36,335 nucleotides of DNA from Candidatus Methanophagales archaeon (GTDB lineage: Archaea; Halobacteriota; Syntropharchaeia; Alkanophagales; Methanospirareceae): assembly GCA_017883965.1 (NCBI GenBank), contig JAFNKG010000019.1, forward strand, positions 1-36,335, read 5' to 3'. Position 1 is the stretch's first letter. Each line of letters starts with the position of its first letter. Below the pieces are notes generated by a model. That model did not search any database. It saw only the letters and a program-made list of their open reading frames with translations, and was not told the DNA's origin. The position numbers and the translations under genes were made by a program. This document shows positions 1-7,162 of this stretch, piece after piece.

Positions 1-123
1 AAAAGTCTGAAATATTCCACGATGTTTTGTCAGTTATTTCATTTTCATTTTACTCTATCATGTGCTGTCAGGTCACAATTAGGATTTAGGGTTTTCCACT
101 CTTTATTGAGCATATTCATATGA

Positions 124-1044
124 TTAAAAATAAAGAGGTGCAACAAGAAACAGTATAGTATTAATAATACCGTGCGAAACGCTTATTCCGTATATCGAGC
201 CTGTTTTCTCTCGCACAATTGAATAGATGAATCCGACAGAGAAAGCAAGCAGGCAATCCAAAATAGTGAGATTGCCAACGTGAAGCACGCCGAAAACAGT
301 CGCTACAAAAAGAATCCCGCTCCATTTACTCATCAATCTTATTGCGTTATATTGGAGCAAGCCTCTGAATGCGAATTCCTCTATGAAACCCGTGCATACA
401 ATGAAAATTAGCGAAACCGCGATAAAATTCACGGCTCCTGACGCTGACGCTAACCCTAACCCAAGCAAAGGAGCAGGCTTCAAAATTTGATATTCCATTA
501 TTCCAAAAGGTATGGCGAGGAGAATCACACCTGCCTCAATTGGCGTGTTTCTTAAATGAGGTGTAAAAAGCCCGACGTCCTCAGGTCGGAGCTCTTGCAA
601 CCACATGCAGGTAAAGATTGCAATGAATATCGGTATGGAAATGAGCATGAACCATGAGAGCCAGCTGAACTGAACAAGCGGCATTGATAAGCTCAGTATT
701 CGGATAAGTGGAGCGAGAACAAGAGCCATAAGAAACCGTGATAAATTTTTATCCGTATCGTATTCCAACGCGGAATGGAGAAGCAGTGCGAACAGGATGA
801 TTGCATGTAATGCGATACCTGTTTTCGCATCGTAAATCGTCATCAGCTCGGCGCACGTTATCAAAAGCAAGTAAGTAGCAGAGATGAGATACAGATTTCT
901 TCGTAGCGCAGGAAAAACATTTTGCATGGAAAAAGATTTACTAAAAATCTTTTTTGCTTTGTTCTTTGATAAAGCTTTATTTTTTATTTCTGCTAACACC
1001 TTCATTAATTCGCTTTCGCGCAGCTTTGCTTTACACCTTTTCAT
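124..1044 (-). CDS. CPBP-family intramembrane metalloprotease (copy 1)
   Basis: A polytopic membrane protein of 306 aa with the three CPBP (CAAX-protease/bacteriocin-processing) motifs. These are EEFAFR at about residues 222-227, FGVLH at about 251-255, and the HxxxN of HGIIN with H at about 291. In the family the glutamates and histidines form the membrane-embedded active site. The frame stays open upstream to 1260, but I chose the ATG at 1044. The protein then begins MKRCKAKL, matching the neighbouring paralogue's MKRYKTKL, and the longer reading would run through the end of the upstream gene. The substrate is unknown. It is nearly identical over long stretches to the gene at 1059-1949. Confidence 0.85.
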   Translation of the reverse strand: MKRCKAKLRESELMKVLAEIKNKALSKNKAKKIFSKSFSMQNVFPALRRNLYLISATYLLLITCAELMTIYDAKTGIALHAIILFALLLHSALEYDTDKNLSRFLMALVLAPLIRILSLSMPLVQFSWLSWFMLISIPIFIAIFTCMWLQELRPEDVGLFTPHLRNTPIEAGVILLAIPFGIMEYQILKPAPLLGLGLASASGAVNFIAVSLIFIVCTGFIEEFAFRGLLQYNAIRLMSKWSGILFVATVFGVLHVGNLTILDCLLAFSVGFIYSIVREKTGSIYGISVSHGIINTILFLVAPLYF

Positions 1045-1058
1045 TATTATAGATATGA

Positions 1059-1949
1059 TTAAAAATAAAGAGGTGCAACCAAAAACAAAATTGTGTTCAT
1101 AATCCCATGCGAAACGCTTATACCGTATATTGAGCCTGTTTTTTCTCGCACCATGGAGTAGATAAAGCCAACGGAAAAAGCAAGCAGACAATTCAAAAGA
1201 GCGAGATTGCCAACGTGAAGCACACCGAAAATCGTAGATACAAAGAGATTTCCGCTCCATTTGCTCATCAATCTTATTGCGTTATATTGAAGCAAGCCTC
1301 TAAATACGAGCTCCTCTACAAAGCCTGTGCATACAATGAAAATTAGAGAAGAGGTGATAAAACTCGTTACTTCCAATCCTGGTAAATAAGCGGGCTTCCA
1401 AATTTGATATTCCAATATCCCAAAAGGTATGGCGAGGAGAATCACTCCCGCTTCAATTGGCATATTTCTTAAATGAGGCGTAAAAAGCCCGATGTCCTCA
1501 GGTCGGAGCTCTTGCAACCACATGCAGGTAAAGATTGCAATGAATATAGAAATGGAAATGAGCATGAACCATGAGAGCCTGCTGAACTGAACAAATGGCA
1601 TTGATAAGCTCAGTATTCGGATAAGTGGAGCGAGAACAAGAGCCATAAGAAACCGTGATAAATTTTTATCCGTATCGTATTTCAATGCTGAATGGAGAAG
1701 CAGTGCGAACAGGATGACTGCATGTAATGCGATACCTGCTTTCGCATCGTAAATTGTCAACAGCTCGGCGCACGTTATCAAAAGCAAGTAAGTAGCACAG
1801 ATGAGATATGGATTTCTTCTCAAATAATCCTTTAGCACCATTATCAATCTCTCCGCTCGACGCCTCTTAAAAAGGGAGCCGTTACCTTCATTTTCTGCTA
1901 ATACTTTCATTAATTCACTTTCGCACAGCTTTGTTTTATACCTTTTCAT
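1059..1949 (-). CDS. CPBP-family intramembrane metalloprotease (copy 2)
   Basis: A 296-aa paralogue of the neighbouring CPBP protease with the same three motifs: EELVFR at about 212-217, FGVLH ending at H245, and HGIMN with H at about 281. An in-frame TTG lies 21 nt upstream, but the ATG at 1949 aligns with the paralogue and sits about 27 nt below a CTTTAAAG box, which fits a leaderless archaeal transcript. The two copies differ most in a stretch after the first 20-25 residues, and are nearly the same in the middle and the C-terminal half. The gene pair is transcribed leftwards, with copy 2 first. Confidence 0.85.
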   Translation of the reverse strand: MKRYKTKLCESELMKVLAENEGNGSLFKRRRAERLIMVLKDYLRRNPYLICATYLLLITCAELLTIYDAKAGIALHAVILFALLLHSALKYDTDKNLSRFLMALVLAPLIRILSLSMPFVQFSRLSWFMLISISIFIAIFTCMWLQELRPEDIGLFTPHLRNMPIEAGVILLAIPFGILEYQIWKPAYLPGLEVTSFITSSLIFIVCTGFVEELVFRGLLQYNAIRLMSKWSGNLFVSTIFGVLHVGNLALLNCLLAFSVGFIYSMVREKTGSIYGISVSHGIMNTILFLVAPLYF

Positions 1950-1971
1950 TATCCATGGATTGACCGACAAA

Positions 1972-1979
1972 CTTTAAAG
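1972..1979 (-). promoter_or_regulatory. Putative TATA box for the CPBP pair
   Basis: The palindromic CTTTAAAG lies 23-30 nt upstream of the ATG at 1949 on the minus strand, the spacing expected of an archaeal TATA box driving a leaderless mRNA. No good Shine-Dalgarno site precedes that ATG. Confidence 0.4.
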
Positions 1980-2158
1980 GGAAGTGTGCAGTATTTTATT
2001 TAATTATTTCATTATATTTTCAATAGTTTGTTAATTTATTTCGGTATGTATTCAAAAATATTTCCACTAGTTTGTTATAAAATTTGGATTTATGCGAGCA
2101 TTTAAGTAACCACATTTGAATTTTGAAATTAGGGGTAAGTATTAACAAACAGGAAGAA

Positions 2159-2380
2159 ATGATGAGAAATTTTATGGAATTTTTTGGGCTTGCAATTCTT
2201 GTAGCCTTCACTTCTGTCATTATATCTATTTCCATTCTGTCTCAAGGTGCGCTAATTTATTATTACGAGCCAAACAAGATTGTCTGGATTGCCGAAGTGC
2301 TTCTGGGAATTTGTGGCGTTATAGTGGGTATCAGGAGAATAAAAGAATGTTTACCCGGAATGTATTACCGTGAGAGCTGA
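2159..2380 (+). CDS. Small two-helix membrane protein, unknown function
   Basis: A 73-aa product with two hydrophobic segments (about residues 7-32 and 40-55), separated by a short YYYEPNK turn and followed by a charged tail (RRIKE). The frame opens earlier at a TTG (2123), but the paired ATGs at 2159/2162, preceded by AGGAAGAA, are the better start. I do not recognise the family. It is a single gene divergent from the CPBP pair. Confidence 0.5.
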   Translation: MMRNFMEFFGLAILVAFTSVIISISILSQGALIYYYEPNKIVWIAEVLLGICGVIVGIRRIKECLPGMYYRES

Positions 2381-2548
2381 AAAATCTTGAATAATAATCT
2401 CGTGAAATCTCGTGGTTTTTTACATTCGCTAGTAACTACAAATACCCACAAAGTTTTTTTTCCCCCTCGCCATCGAGAAATCCGAAAAGTTTTTATATTA
2501 AAAAAAATCGAAAAGTTTTTACACTTTATTGATATTCATTCATATTGC
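2381..2548. other. AT-rich intergenic stretch with a short direct repeat
   Basis: The 12-13 nt repeat CGAAAAGTTTTTA occurs twice about 20 nt apart (near 2492 and 2510), around a TATATT run. It could be a promoter region for the downstream gene. Nothing coding is convincing here. Confidence 0.3.
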
Positions 2549-2899
2549 ATGTTAATACAATGTTTAAGCTATGAAGAGCTTTTCGCGAATTTCAAGAAGG
2601 GATTGCGAAACGGTAACTGGAATAAGCTGAATTTCTTGCATAAAGCACTATACAGAGCTTCGCTGTGGTATCTGAAACGTGGTGGAGGCATAGTGAATAG
2701 ATTGCTTGTGGAGAAGCTTTTGGAGCTTGTTGAAAGGCTAAAGGAGACGAAAGGTATGAGAATATTTAAGAGGGGATTTAAGAAAGCGGTTGAAATGCTC
2801 AAAAATGGTGAAGAGAATGGTGTGTTTGCATGGGCGCCAGGACTGAGGAATTGGCTTAAAGACCCGGACTATATCTTCTGGCTGGGGACGGTGCGGTAA
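2549..2899 (+). CDS. Unrecognised 116-aa basic helical protein
   Basis: I chose the ATG at 2549 (MLIQCLSYEELF), because the longer frame from 2387 runs through low-complexity AT-rich DNA. The product is helical, basic and soluble-looking, with a conserved-looking end (GEENGVFAWAP, then DPDYIFWLGT). I cannot name the family. A second, decayed copy of its C-terminal half lies at 6674-6826 with one in-frame stop and one frameshift. Synonymous-type differences between the copies indicate that this was a translated family and that this copy may still be functional. Confidence 0.6.
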   Translation: MLIQCLSYEELFANFKKGLRNGNWNKLNFLHKALYRASLWYLKRGGGIVNRLLVEKLLELVERLKETKGMRIFKRGFKKAVEMLKNGEENGVFAWAPGLRNWLKDPDYIFWLGTVR

Positions 2900-3277
2900 A
2901 AAGTGATGAAACCAAAAGAGATGGATGGGATGAAATGGTAATAGCCCGATCAGGTGTGTTTTACGAGGGATTCAGACGCACTGGCATCGTGTCCGGAAGT
3001 GGTGGCGTAAAACTTTTTCTTCCTGAAGCTCCCCTTATCGCCTATCAATCTCAACCTTGCCAGGGTTCTCACGAGCCAGTAAATGAATTCCTCTCTCATA
3101 TTATCACATCAAAAATTGTTTATTTGTTACGCACGCAATTATTATCGCAATCATTGTTTAAAAAGCTTTGCATATTCCCAAAAAAGTTTAAAGACATGTT
3201 TAAAAAAATTACAGGTTAAAAAAAACGCTGTGAAAAGGAGGGGAAGGTTCTACGCTAAGTAACGATACCGAGATAAA
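2900..3277. other. Intergenic stretch, no convincing gene
   Basis: A 94-aa frame from 2935 to 3219 is open, but it has unusual composition, no ribosome site and no family I recognise. It could be the decayed end of a mobile element, but I see no transposase motif or terminal repeats. A GGAGGGG run sits at about 3236, too far from the GT2 start at 3278 to serve as its ribosome site. Confidence 0.3.
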
Positions 3278-4399
3278 ATGTTAGAAGTTTCTGTGGTCAT
3301 CCCCACACTTGACGAGGAAGATAGCATTGGGATATGCATAGAGAAGATAAAGAGGATTTTCGAGGGGAATATAAGAGGAGAGATAATAGTTGCAGATAAT
3401 TCCGTGGACAGAACTCCCGAAATTGCAAGTTCGAAAGGTGCTAAGGTTGTAACGCCGGATAAAAGGGGCTACGGCTATGCCTATCTCTACGCTTTTAAAT
3501 ATGCAAAAGGAGAGAACATAGTTATTGGAGACGGCGACAATACCTACGATTTTTCGGAAATCCCAAAGCTTTTAGAACCTTTGGAAAAAGGAGAGGCAGA
3601 TATTGTGATGGGAAGCAGGTTCAAGGGAGAGATAAAGAAAGGTGCTATGCCCTTGCTGCATAGATACATAGGCAATCCAGTTCTAACATGGTTTTTGAAT
3701 TTATTTTTCAATGCGAGAATTTCTGATGCTCACTGTGGACTCAGAGCGTGCAAAAAAGAAGCGCTGGAGAGGATGAATCTTAAATCAAGTGGTATGGAAT
3801 TCGCATCCGAGATGATAATAGAGGCGGTGAGGCAGAAATTGAGAATAAAAGAAGTGCCTATAACATATTATCCGAGAGGAGGAGAATCGAAGCTGAGTTC
3901 TTTTTCTGATGGCTGGAGACATCTAAAATTCATGCTTTTGTTCTCTCCCGCCTATCTCTATTTCATACCGGGGCTGGTTCTCTTTTTATTTGGACTGTTA
4001 GTATTATTGCTGAGCTATTTCCATGTTAATGTGGGCTTTACACCAGGAATCCATTCAATGATTGCTGGAAGTTTGGCAGTAATCGTAGGCTATCAGATAA
4101 TATGCCTGGGATTGTTTGCTGGACTATATGGAAAGAGAAACAATTTATTTGAACTGAATGGGCTAACGAAATTCATTTCGGAGCGTGTTTCATTGGAGCG
4201 TGGAGCGACCGCAGGGTTGGCAATGTTTCTCGGTGGGTTTGCTTATTCATTGCATTTAGTTATGAACTGGATAAGTAGCGGCTACAAGGACCTTCCGATG
4301 AGCGGGCAGGATATGATAGGCTTCACGCTTTTGGTCATAGGGTTGCAAACTATTTTCTTCTCCTTTTTCTTCAGCATGATTGGAGGAGGGAAAGAATAG
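3278..4399 (+). CDS. GT2 glycosyltransferase, polyprenyl-phosphate type with C-terminal membrane domain
   Basis: A 373-aa GT-A glycosyltransferase of the DPM1-like branch. The N-terminus has VVIPTLDEEDSI, a nucleotide-binding start, and DGD at about residues 85-87 fills the DXD metal/nucleotide position. The acceptor region SDAHCGLRA follows at about 149. After about residue 215 there are roughly four transmembrane helices. By family it should move a sugar from a nucleotide donor to a polyprenyl phosphate or lipid-linked glycan at the cytoplasmic face. It stands alone at the edge of the accessory patchwork, so it may be a piece of the glycan locus separated by that insertion. Confidence 0.85.
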   Translation: MLEVSVVIPTLDEEDSIGICIEKIKRIFEGNIRGEIIVADNSVDRTPEIASSKGAKVVTPDKRGYGYAYLYAFKYAKGENIVIGDGDNTYDFSEIPKLLEPLEKGEADIVMGSRFKGEIKKGAMPLLHRYIGNPVLTWFLNLFFNARISDAHCGLRACKKEALERMNLKSSGMEFASEMIIEAVRQKLRIKEVPITYYPRGGESKLSSFSDGWRHLKFMLLFSPAYLYFIPGLVLFLFGLLVLLLSYFHVNVGFTPGIHSMIAGSLAVIVGYQIICLGLFAGLYGKRNNLFELNGLTKFISERVSLERGATAGLAMFLGGFAYSLHLVMNWISSGYKDLPMSGQDMIGFTLLVIGLQTIFFSFFFSMIGGGKE

Positions 4400-4438
4400 A
4401 GTGGACATCCTCGAGAAATGTTTGGCTTGCATTCTATC

Positions 4439-4461
4439 ATCAAACTTTAGAAAAGTTTGAT
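4439..4461. repeat. Perfect hairpin, copy 1
   Basis: A 9-bp perfect inverted repeat (ATCAAACTT / AAGTTTGAT) with loop TAGAA. It is repeated 36 bp downstream and resembles the hairpin at 12242-12262. It lies 40 bp after the GT2 stop, so it could act in transcription termination, though the near-identical second copy favours a repeat element. Confidence 0.6.
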
Positions 4462-4474
4462 CAAAATGCTTCGC

Positions 4475-4497
4475 ATCAAACTGTAGAAAAGTTTGAT
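4475..4497. repeat. Hairpin, copy 2 of a 36-bp direct repeat
   Basis: The same inverted repeat as at 4439-4461 with one stem change (CTG for CTT). The two copies form a tandem 36-bp period ending in GATCAAAATC, directly against the GT2-tail fragment that starts at 4504. Confidence 0.6.
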
Positions 4498-4503
4498 CAA
4501 AAT

Positions 4504-4546
4504 CTGGAGCTCAGGATTCGGGTATTTCAGAGGTGTGGTGAAATGA
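4504..4546 (+). pseudogene. Fragment: last ~14 codons of a GT2 gene
   Basis: This reads WSSGFGYFRGVVK then stop, against WGSGFGYFRGVVK then stop at the end of the intact GT2 at 12482-13447. The DNA matches 13405-13447 over 43 nt with 4 differences. Immediately after, ATGACAAAAATAAAG then a stop resembles the start of the gene that follows the GT2 there. This is a scar of a second copy of the GT2/next-gene junction. Confidence 0.8.
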
Positions 4547-4570
4547 CAAAAATAAAGTAAAGATAAAGAA

Positions 4571-4578
4571 TATAAATA
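4571..4578 (+). promoter_or_regulatory. Putative TATA box
   Basis: TATAAATA lies about 30 nt upstream of the ATG at 4607, the spacing expected for an archaeal promoter with a very short leader. It would drive the small gene plus aspartic protease pair. Confidence 0.45.
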
Positions 4579-4606
4579 TAAGAAAGTTTAATAGGAAAGT
4601 GATAAA

Positions 4607-4846
4607 ATGGCAAAAATAGAAGAGATAAAGAGGAAATACAAGGACGAATGGGTGCTTGCAGAGGTTTTAGAGGAAGATGAGTTTGGACAGCCAACCGAGG
4701 TTGAACTGATAGCACACAGCAAGAGCAGAGACGATACCTATGAAGCGATGAGAAAGGCAAAGACAAAGGCAAAGGATATAGCACACTTCTACACGGGAGA
4801 AATCCTAAAAAAAGGATATGCGGTAGCGTTCCATGACTACATATAG
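4607..4846 (+). CDS. Small soluble protein paired with a retropepsin-like protease
   Basis: A 79-aa acidic/basic soluble protein (MAKIEEIKRKYKDEW start, AHFYTGEI near the end). I recognise the type as a small conserved protein commonly encoded just before a retropepsin-like aspartic protease in archaea, but I know of no assigned function. Its last codons overlap the ATG at 4833 of the protease frame, so the two are probably translationally coupled. It could be a substrate, a chaperone or an inhibitor of the protease; nothing in the sequence decides this. Confidence 0.75.
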   Translation: MAKIEEIKRKYKDEWVLAEVLEEDEFGQPTEVELIAHSKSRDDTYEAMRKAKTKAKDIAHFYTGEILKKGYAVAFHDYI

Positions 4847-5217
4847 AATAAGACCCCGATGCATCAGTAATTACAGTATACGCTGAAATTGAAGGTGTGA
4901 TTATAGCAAGACCAAAGATGGCATTAGACACCGGAGCGACATACACGATGATACCATGGGACATTGCAGAGGTATTAGGGTATGATCCCGGTGCATCAAA
5001 GGATAGAGTTCCTCTGATTACTGCCAGCGGAGTTGAAAGAGCTCCATTAATCACCTTAAAGTCTATAAGTGTGCTGGGAAAAGATGCGGATAACGTTCAG
5101 ACGGTTGTCCATAATCTACCAGAAAAGAGTTATGTAGATGGGTTACTCGGATTAAGTTTCCTCAGGAGGTTTAGAGTTTGTCTGGACTTTCAAAACGGTG
5201 TTATGGAGATTGAATAA
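4833..5217 (+). pseudogene. Retropepsin-like aspartic protease with a +1 frameshift near its start
   Basis: The product is a small clan-AA aspartic protease with the active-site motif LDTGATYTMIP. Such proteins work as homodimers, each chain giving one aspartate. The first codons (MTTYRIRP, from the ATG at 4833) are in a different frame from the rest (DASVITVYAEIEG...). Removing one C from the CCCC run at 4854-4857 joins them smoothly. Without that, translation could only begin at the GTG at 4897, 12 nt before which there is no ribosome site, and about 20 N-terminal residues would be lost. It may be a real disruption, a homopolymer error or a slippage site. The ATG overlaps the preceding gene. 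Confidence 0.7.
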
Positions 5218-5218
5218 T

Positions 5219-5471
5219 ATGAAAATGGAAGCAAAAGTAGAGCATATGACACCAATGGAGATATATAAAGGGTAAAGGAGCTCTCGGATGATGAACTATA
5301 GAAACTTCTCTTGCTTTTGGACCCGGAATTGACCGAAGAGATATTGATTCGGAGAGAGGAATCAAAGACGGAATTAAAGGATTGAAATCGTATCATTTCA
5401 AATCTGGAAATACAGAATATAGGATCATTTACGAGATTTATGAGGATAAAAACATTATTGCGGTGCTTTAA
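5219..5471 (+). pseudogene. Decayed RelBE-like TA remnant
   Basis: An ATG 1 nt after the protease stop opens MKMEAKVEHMTPMEIYKG, then the sequence continues in other frames as KELSDDEL, LLLLLDPELTEEIL and REESKTELKD. It then jumps directly to GLKSYHFKSGNTEYRIIYEI, which is typical of the core of a RelE-type mRNA interferase. The toxin's N-terminal half is missing and at least two frameshifts or stops are present. I read it as an antitoxin/toxin pair fused by internal deletion. Confidence 0.55.
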
Positions 5472-5697
5472 TCTACGAGGATATGGTGGCAAAAAGAATC
5501 TTTTCAAAAGCTTCGCAGTTGCTTACAAAACTCTCAATCCCGTTTTCAATTGATGATATAAAAGAAGAAAGCAATGCGAAGATGACTCGTGGAGGTACAC
5601 AGTGATAAAGATAAATGTCAAGGAAGATTTTAAGTGATGTCAATATGCAACCTTTTTATAAAGTAATAAATGTAAATACAAATAGGGTGAGAATCGC
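5472..5697 (+). other. Remnant frame and promoter region
   Basis: An open frame from 5482 to about 5603 (MVAKRIFSKASQLLTKL...) has no recognisable family and is probably another fragment. The right half is AT-rich and carries the TATA box and ribosome site of the RHH antitoxin at 5698. Confidence 0.3.
5653..5663 (+). promoter_or_regulatory. Putative TATA box for the RHH/PIN operon
   Basis: TTTTTATAAAG lies about 40 nt upstream of the ATG at 5698. A GGGTGA ribosome site at 5685-5690 stands 7 nt from that ATG. Confidence 0.5.
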
Positions 5698-6012
5698 ATG
5701 ACAAAAAATGTAATACAAATAAGGATGCCGGGGAAATTAGCTGCGGATATAGAGAAGCTTGTTAAAAAAGGGCTCTACAAAAATAGAAGCGAAGTAGTAA
5801 TTGATGCGGTCCGACATTTTTTGGGAAGCGAGAAGAGAAGCGAGATTGCATCGCTCATCGAGAAGCAGCTCATTGGAAAAAGTGAGAAGGCGGGCTATAG
5901 TAAAGAAGAATTGGATGAGTTGTGGGCTAAAGTCAGGAGTGCAGATGCATGGAAGAAAAGATTTGGAGAAAGCGCAGACGAAGTAATGGCTACACTGAGG
6001 GCAAGAAGATGA
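5698..6012 (+). CDS. Ribbon-helix-helix antitoxin (VapB-like)
   Basis: A 104-aa protein. The first ~50 residues (NVIQIRMPGKLAADIEKLV ... YKNRSEVVIDAVRHFL) form a canonical ribbon-helix-helix DNA-binding domain. The charged C-terminal half, rich in Glu, Lys and Trp, is the likely toxin-binding tail. It overlaps the PIN gene by ATGA at 6009-6012, so the pair is translationally coupled. By family it should neutralise the PIN nuclease and repress its own promoter. Confidence 0.85.
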   Translation: MTKNVIQIRMPGKLAADIEKLVKKGLYKNRSEVVIDAVRHFLGSEKRSEIASLIEKQLIGKSEKAGYSKEELDELWAKVRSADAWKKRFGESADEVMATLRARR

Positions 6013-6467
6013 TCTTTATTGATACTGACATCTTTGTGATGGACAAATTATTCCCGAATGATGATAGATATGAGGTCAATAAGGCATTTTTGAATAAAGC
6101 GGAGGAAAGATTCACCTCGATATTTAATCTATTTGAACTGCTCGGTATAGCATCATTCAATCTAAATGAGATAGAGCTTACGAAATTATTTAAAGGATTT
6201 GGAGAGGTTTATGGTTTGGAGATACTGTACCCTTCAACTGCTTTCATCTCGGTGAATGAATTTATAGAGACTCTTTTTGAGAGTGTGTTTCAGAAGATAA
6301 AGCGGAAGATGGGTTTTCAAGATGCATTAATTTTATTTGTTGCAGAAGAGCATCATTGTTCAAGGTTCATTACATGGAATGCGAAGCATTTCATTGATCG
6401 CACCTATTTGAGCGTTCAAACACCAAAAGAGTTTTTAGAATCGAGAACTGAAAAAGATAGGAGATAG
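6009..6467 (+). CDS. PIN-domain ribonuclease toxin (VapC-like)
   Basis: A 152-aa PIN domain. Acidic residues sit in the expected places: D5 and D7 in FIDTDIFV, E43 in NLFELLG and D105 in GFQDALILFVAEE, followed by ITWNAKHF near the end. PIN toxins of this kind cut tRNA or rRNA. The start is the ATG overlapping the RHH antitoxin stop; the frame open upstream from 5949 is in the antitoxin. All catalytic positions look intact, so this is probably one of the few functional TA pairs in the patchwork. Confidence 0.85.
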   Translation: MIFIDTDIFVMDKLFPNDDRYEVNKAFLNKAEERFTSIFNLFELLGIASFNLNEIELTKLFKGFGEVYGLEILYPSTAFISVNEFIETLFESVFQKIKRKMGFQDALILFVAEEHHCSRFITWNAKHFIDRTYLSVQTPKEFLESRTEKDRR

Positions 6468-6469
6468 AA

Positions 6470-6571
6470 TTAAGAGAGGCTATTGCTGGATATATTGAGT
6501 CGCTAAAAGCCCTTAGAAAGCCAATACCGTTAGAGATTCCAGTCGAGGTTGAAGTTAAGGCAATTTCATGA
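6470..6571 (+). pseudogene. HicB-like antitoxin, C-terminal fragment only
   Basis: The frame reads LREAIAGYIESLKAL then PIPLEIPVEVEVKAIS and stop, typical of the end of a HicB antitoxin. The N-terminal RNase-H-like part is absent: the preceding DNA is the PIN gene end. It overlaps the HicA start by ATGA. Confidence 0.6.
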
Positions 6572-6675
6572 AACTTCTAAGAGTTACAGGGGATAAGGTT
6601 GTGAAAGCGCTAAAGAGAGCTGGATTTGAAGAGATAAGGAAGAGAGGCAGTCACTGTTCAAACTTTAAAAGTTAA
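6568..6675 (+). pseudogene. HicA-like toxin, N-terminal fragment
   Basis: The first ~29 residues (MKLLRVTGDKVVKALKRAGF ... RKRGSH) match the HicA mRNA-interferase fold including its GSH catalytic histidine. The frame then breaks off into unrelated codons and a stop at 6673. The break coincides with the start of a decayed copy of the 2549-2899 gene, so a deletion joined the two. Confidence 0.65.
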
Positions 6676-6826
6676 AGGAAACGAAAGGTATGAGAATATT
6701 TAAAAGAGGGTTTAAGAAAGCGGTTGAAATGCTGAAGAAGGGAGAAGAGAAAGAAGTGTTTGTATGGGCGCTTTCGTTAAGGTGATGGCTAAAAGACGGG
6801 ATTATATATTCTGGTTGGGAACGCCG
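6674..6826 (+). pseudogene. Decayed second copy of the 2549-2899 gene
   Basis: Reads LKETKGMRIFKRGFKKAVEM ... VFVWALSLR, matching the C-terminal half of the protein at 2549-2899. A TGA replaces an Asn codon after SLR, and a 1-nt loss shifts the frame before DYIFWLGT. The N-terminal half is missing. Confidence 0.75.
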
Positions 6827-6853
6827 GATGAAGGGAAATGCAAAAGTAATGGG

Positions 6854-6861
6854 TTTATATA
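6854..6861 (+). promoter_or_regulatory. Putative TATA box
   Basis: TTTATATA about 60 nt upstream of the ATG at 6917, in front of the DUF5678-like/protease pair. The spacing allows a short leader. Confidence 0.35.
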
Positions 6862-6916
6862 GAACAAAACATAACTTATAGCTAAGGATTAATAAGGGCG
6901 AAAAGGGTTGGTTGAT

Positions 6917-7162
6917 ATGATGCAAGAACTTAAAGAAAGGGCAAAAGAGGATGCTCGTTTATACGAAAGGTATGCAAAGTATCTTGAAACAGAACATTAC
7001 GGTGAATTTGTCGCCATTTCCAGAGAAGGAAAGGTCATCGTTGGAAGAGATGATATAGAAGTTCTGAAGATAGCATTGAAGGATTTTGGGAAGGGGAACT
7101 TTGCCTTCCGAAGGGTTGGTTTCAGAGCAATGGGAAAATGGAGAGTTATCTTTGGTAGTTAG
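6917..7162 (+). CDS. DUF5678-like small protein paired with a retropepsin-like protease
   Basis: An 81-aa soluble protein. The middle (ERYAKYLETEHYGEFVAISR ... VIVGRDDIEVLK) is the pattern I associate with DUF5678, a short domain of unknown role. The end is GNFAFRRVGFRAMGKWR. A TTG at 6908 is also in frame, but ATG 6917 or 6920 is preferred. The 3' end overlaps the next gene. The arrangement mirrors the pair at 4607-5217: a small protein, then an aspartic protease, with overlapping reading frames. Confidence 0.7.
   Translation: MMQELKERAKEDARLYERYAKYLETEHYGEFVAISREGKVIVGRDDIEVLKIALKDFGKGNFAFRRVGFRAMGKWRVIFGS

Noticed and set aside
1045-1260. N-terminal extension of CPBP copy 1
   Set aside because: It runs through the 3' end of CPBP copy 2; the start at 1044 matches the paralogue.
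2935-3219. 94-aa open frame between the 116-aa protein and the GT2
   Set aside because: No ribosome site, odd composition and no recognisable family or copy elsewhere in the window; kept only as an intergenic note.
4439-4497. CRISPR array at the two 36-bp repeats
   Set aside because: Only two units with no separate spacers of constant length and no cas genes nearby; better read as hairpin repeats.
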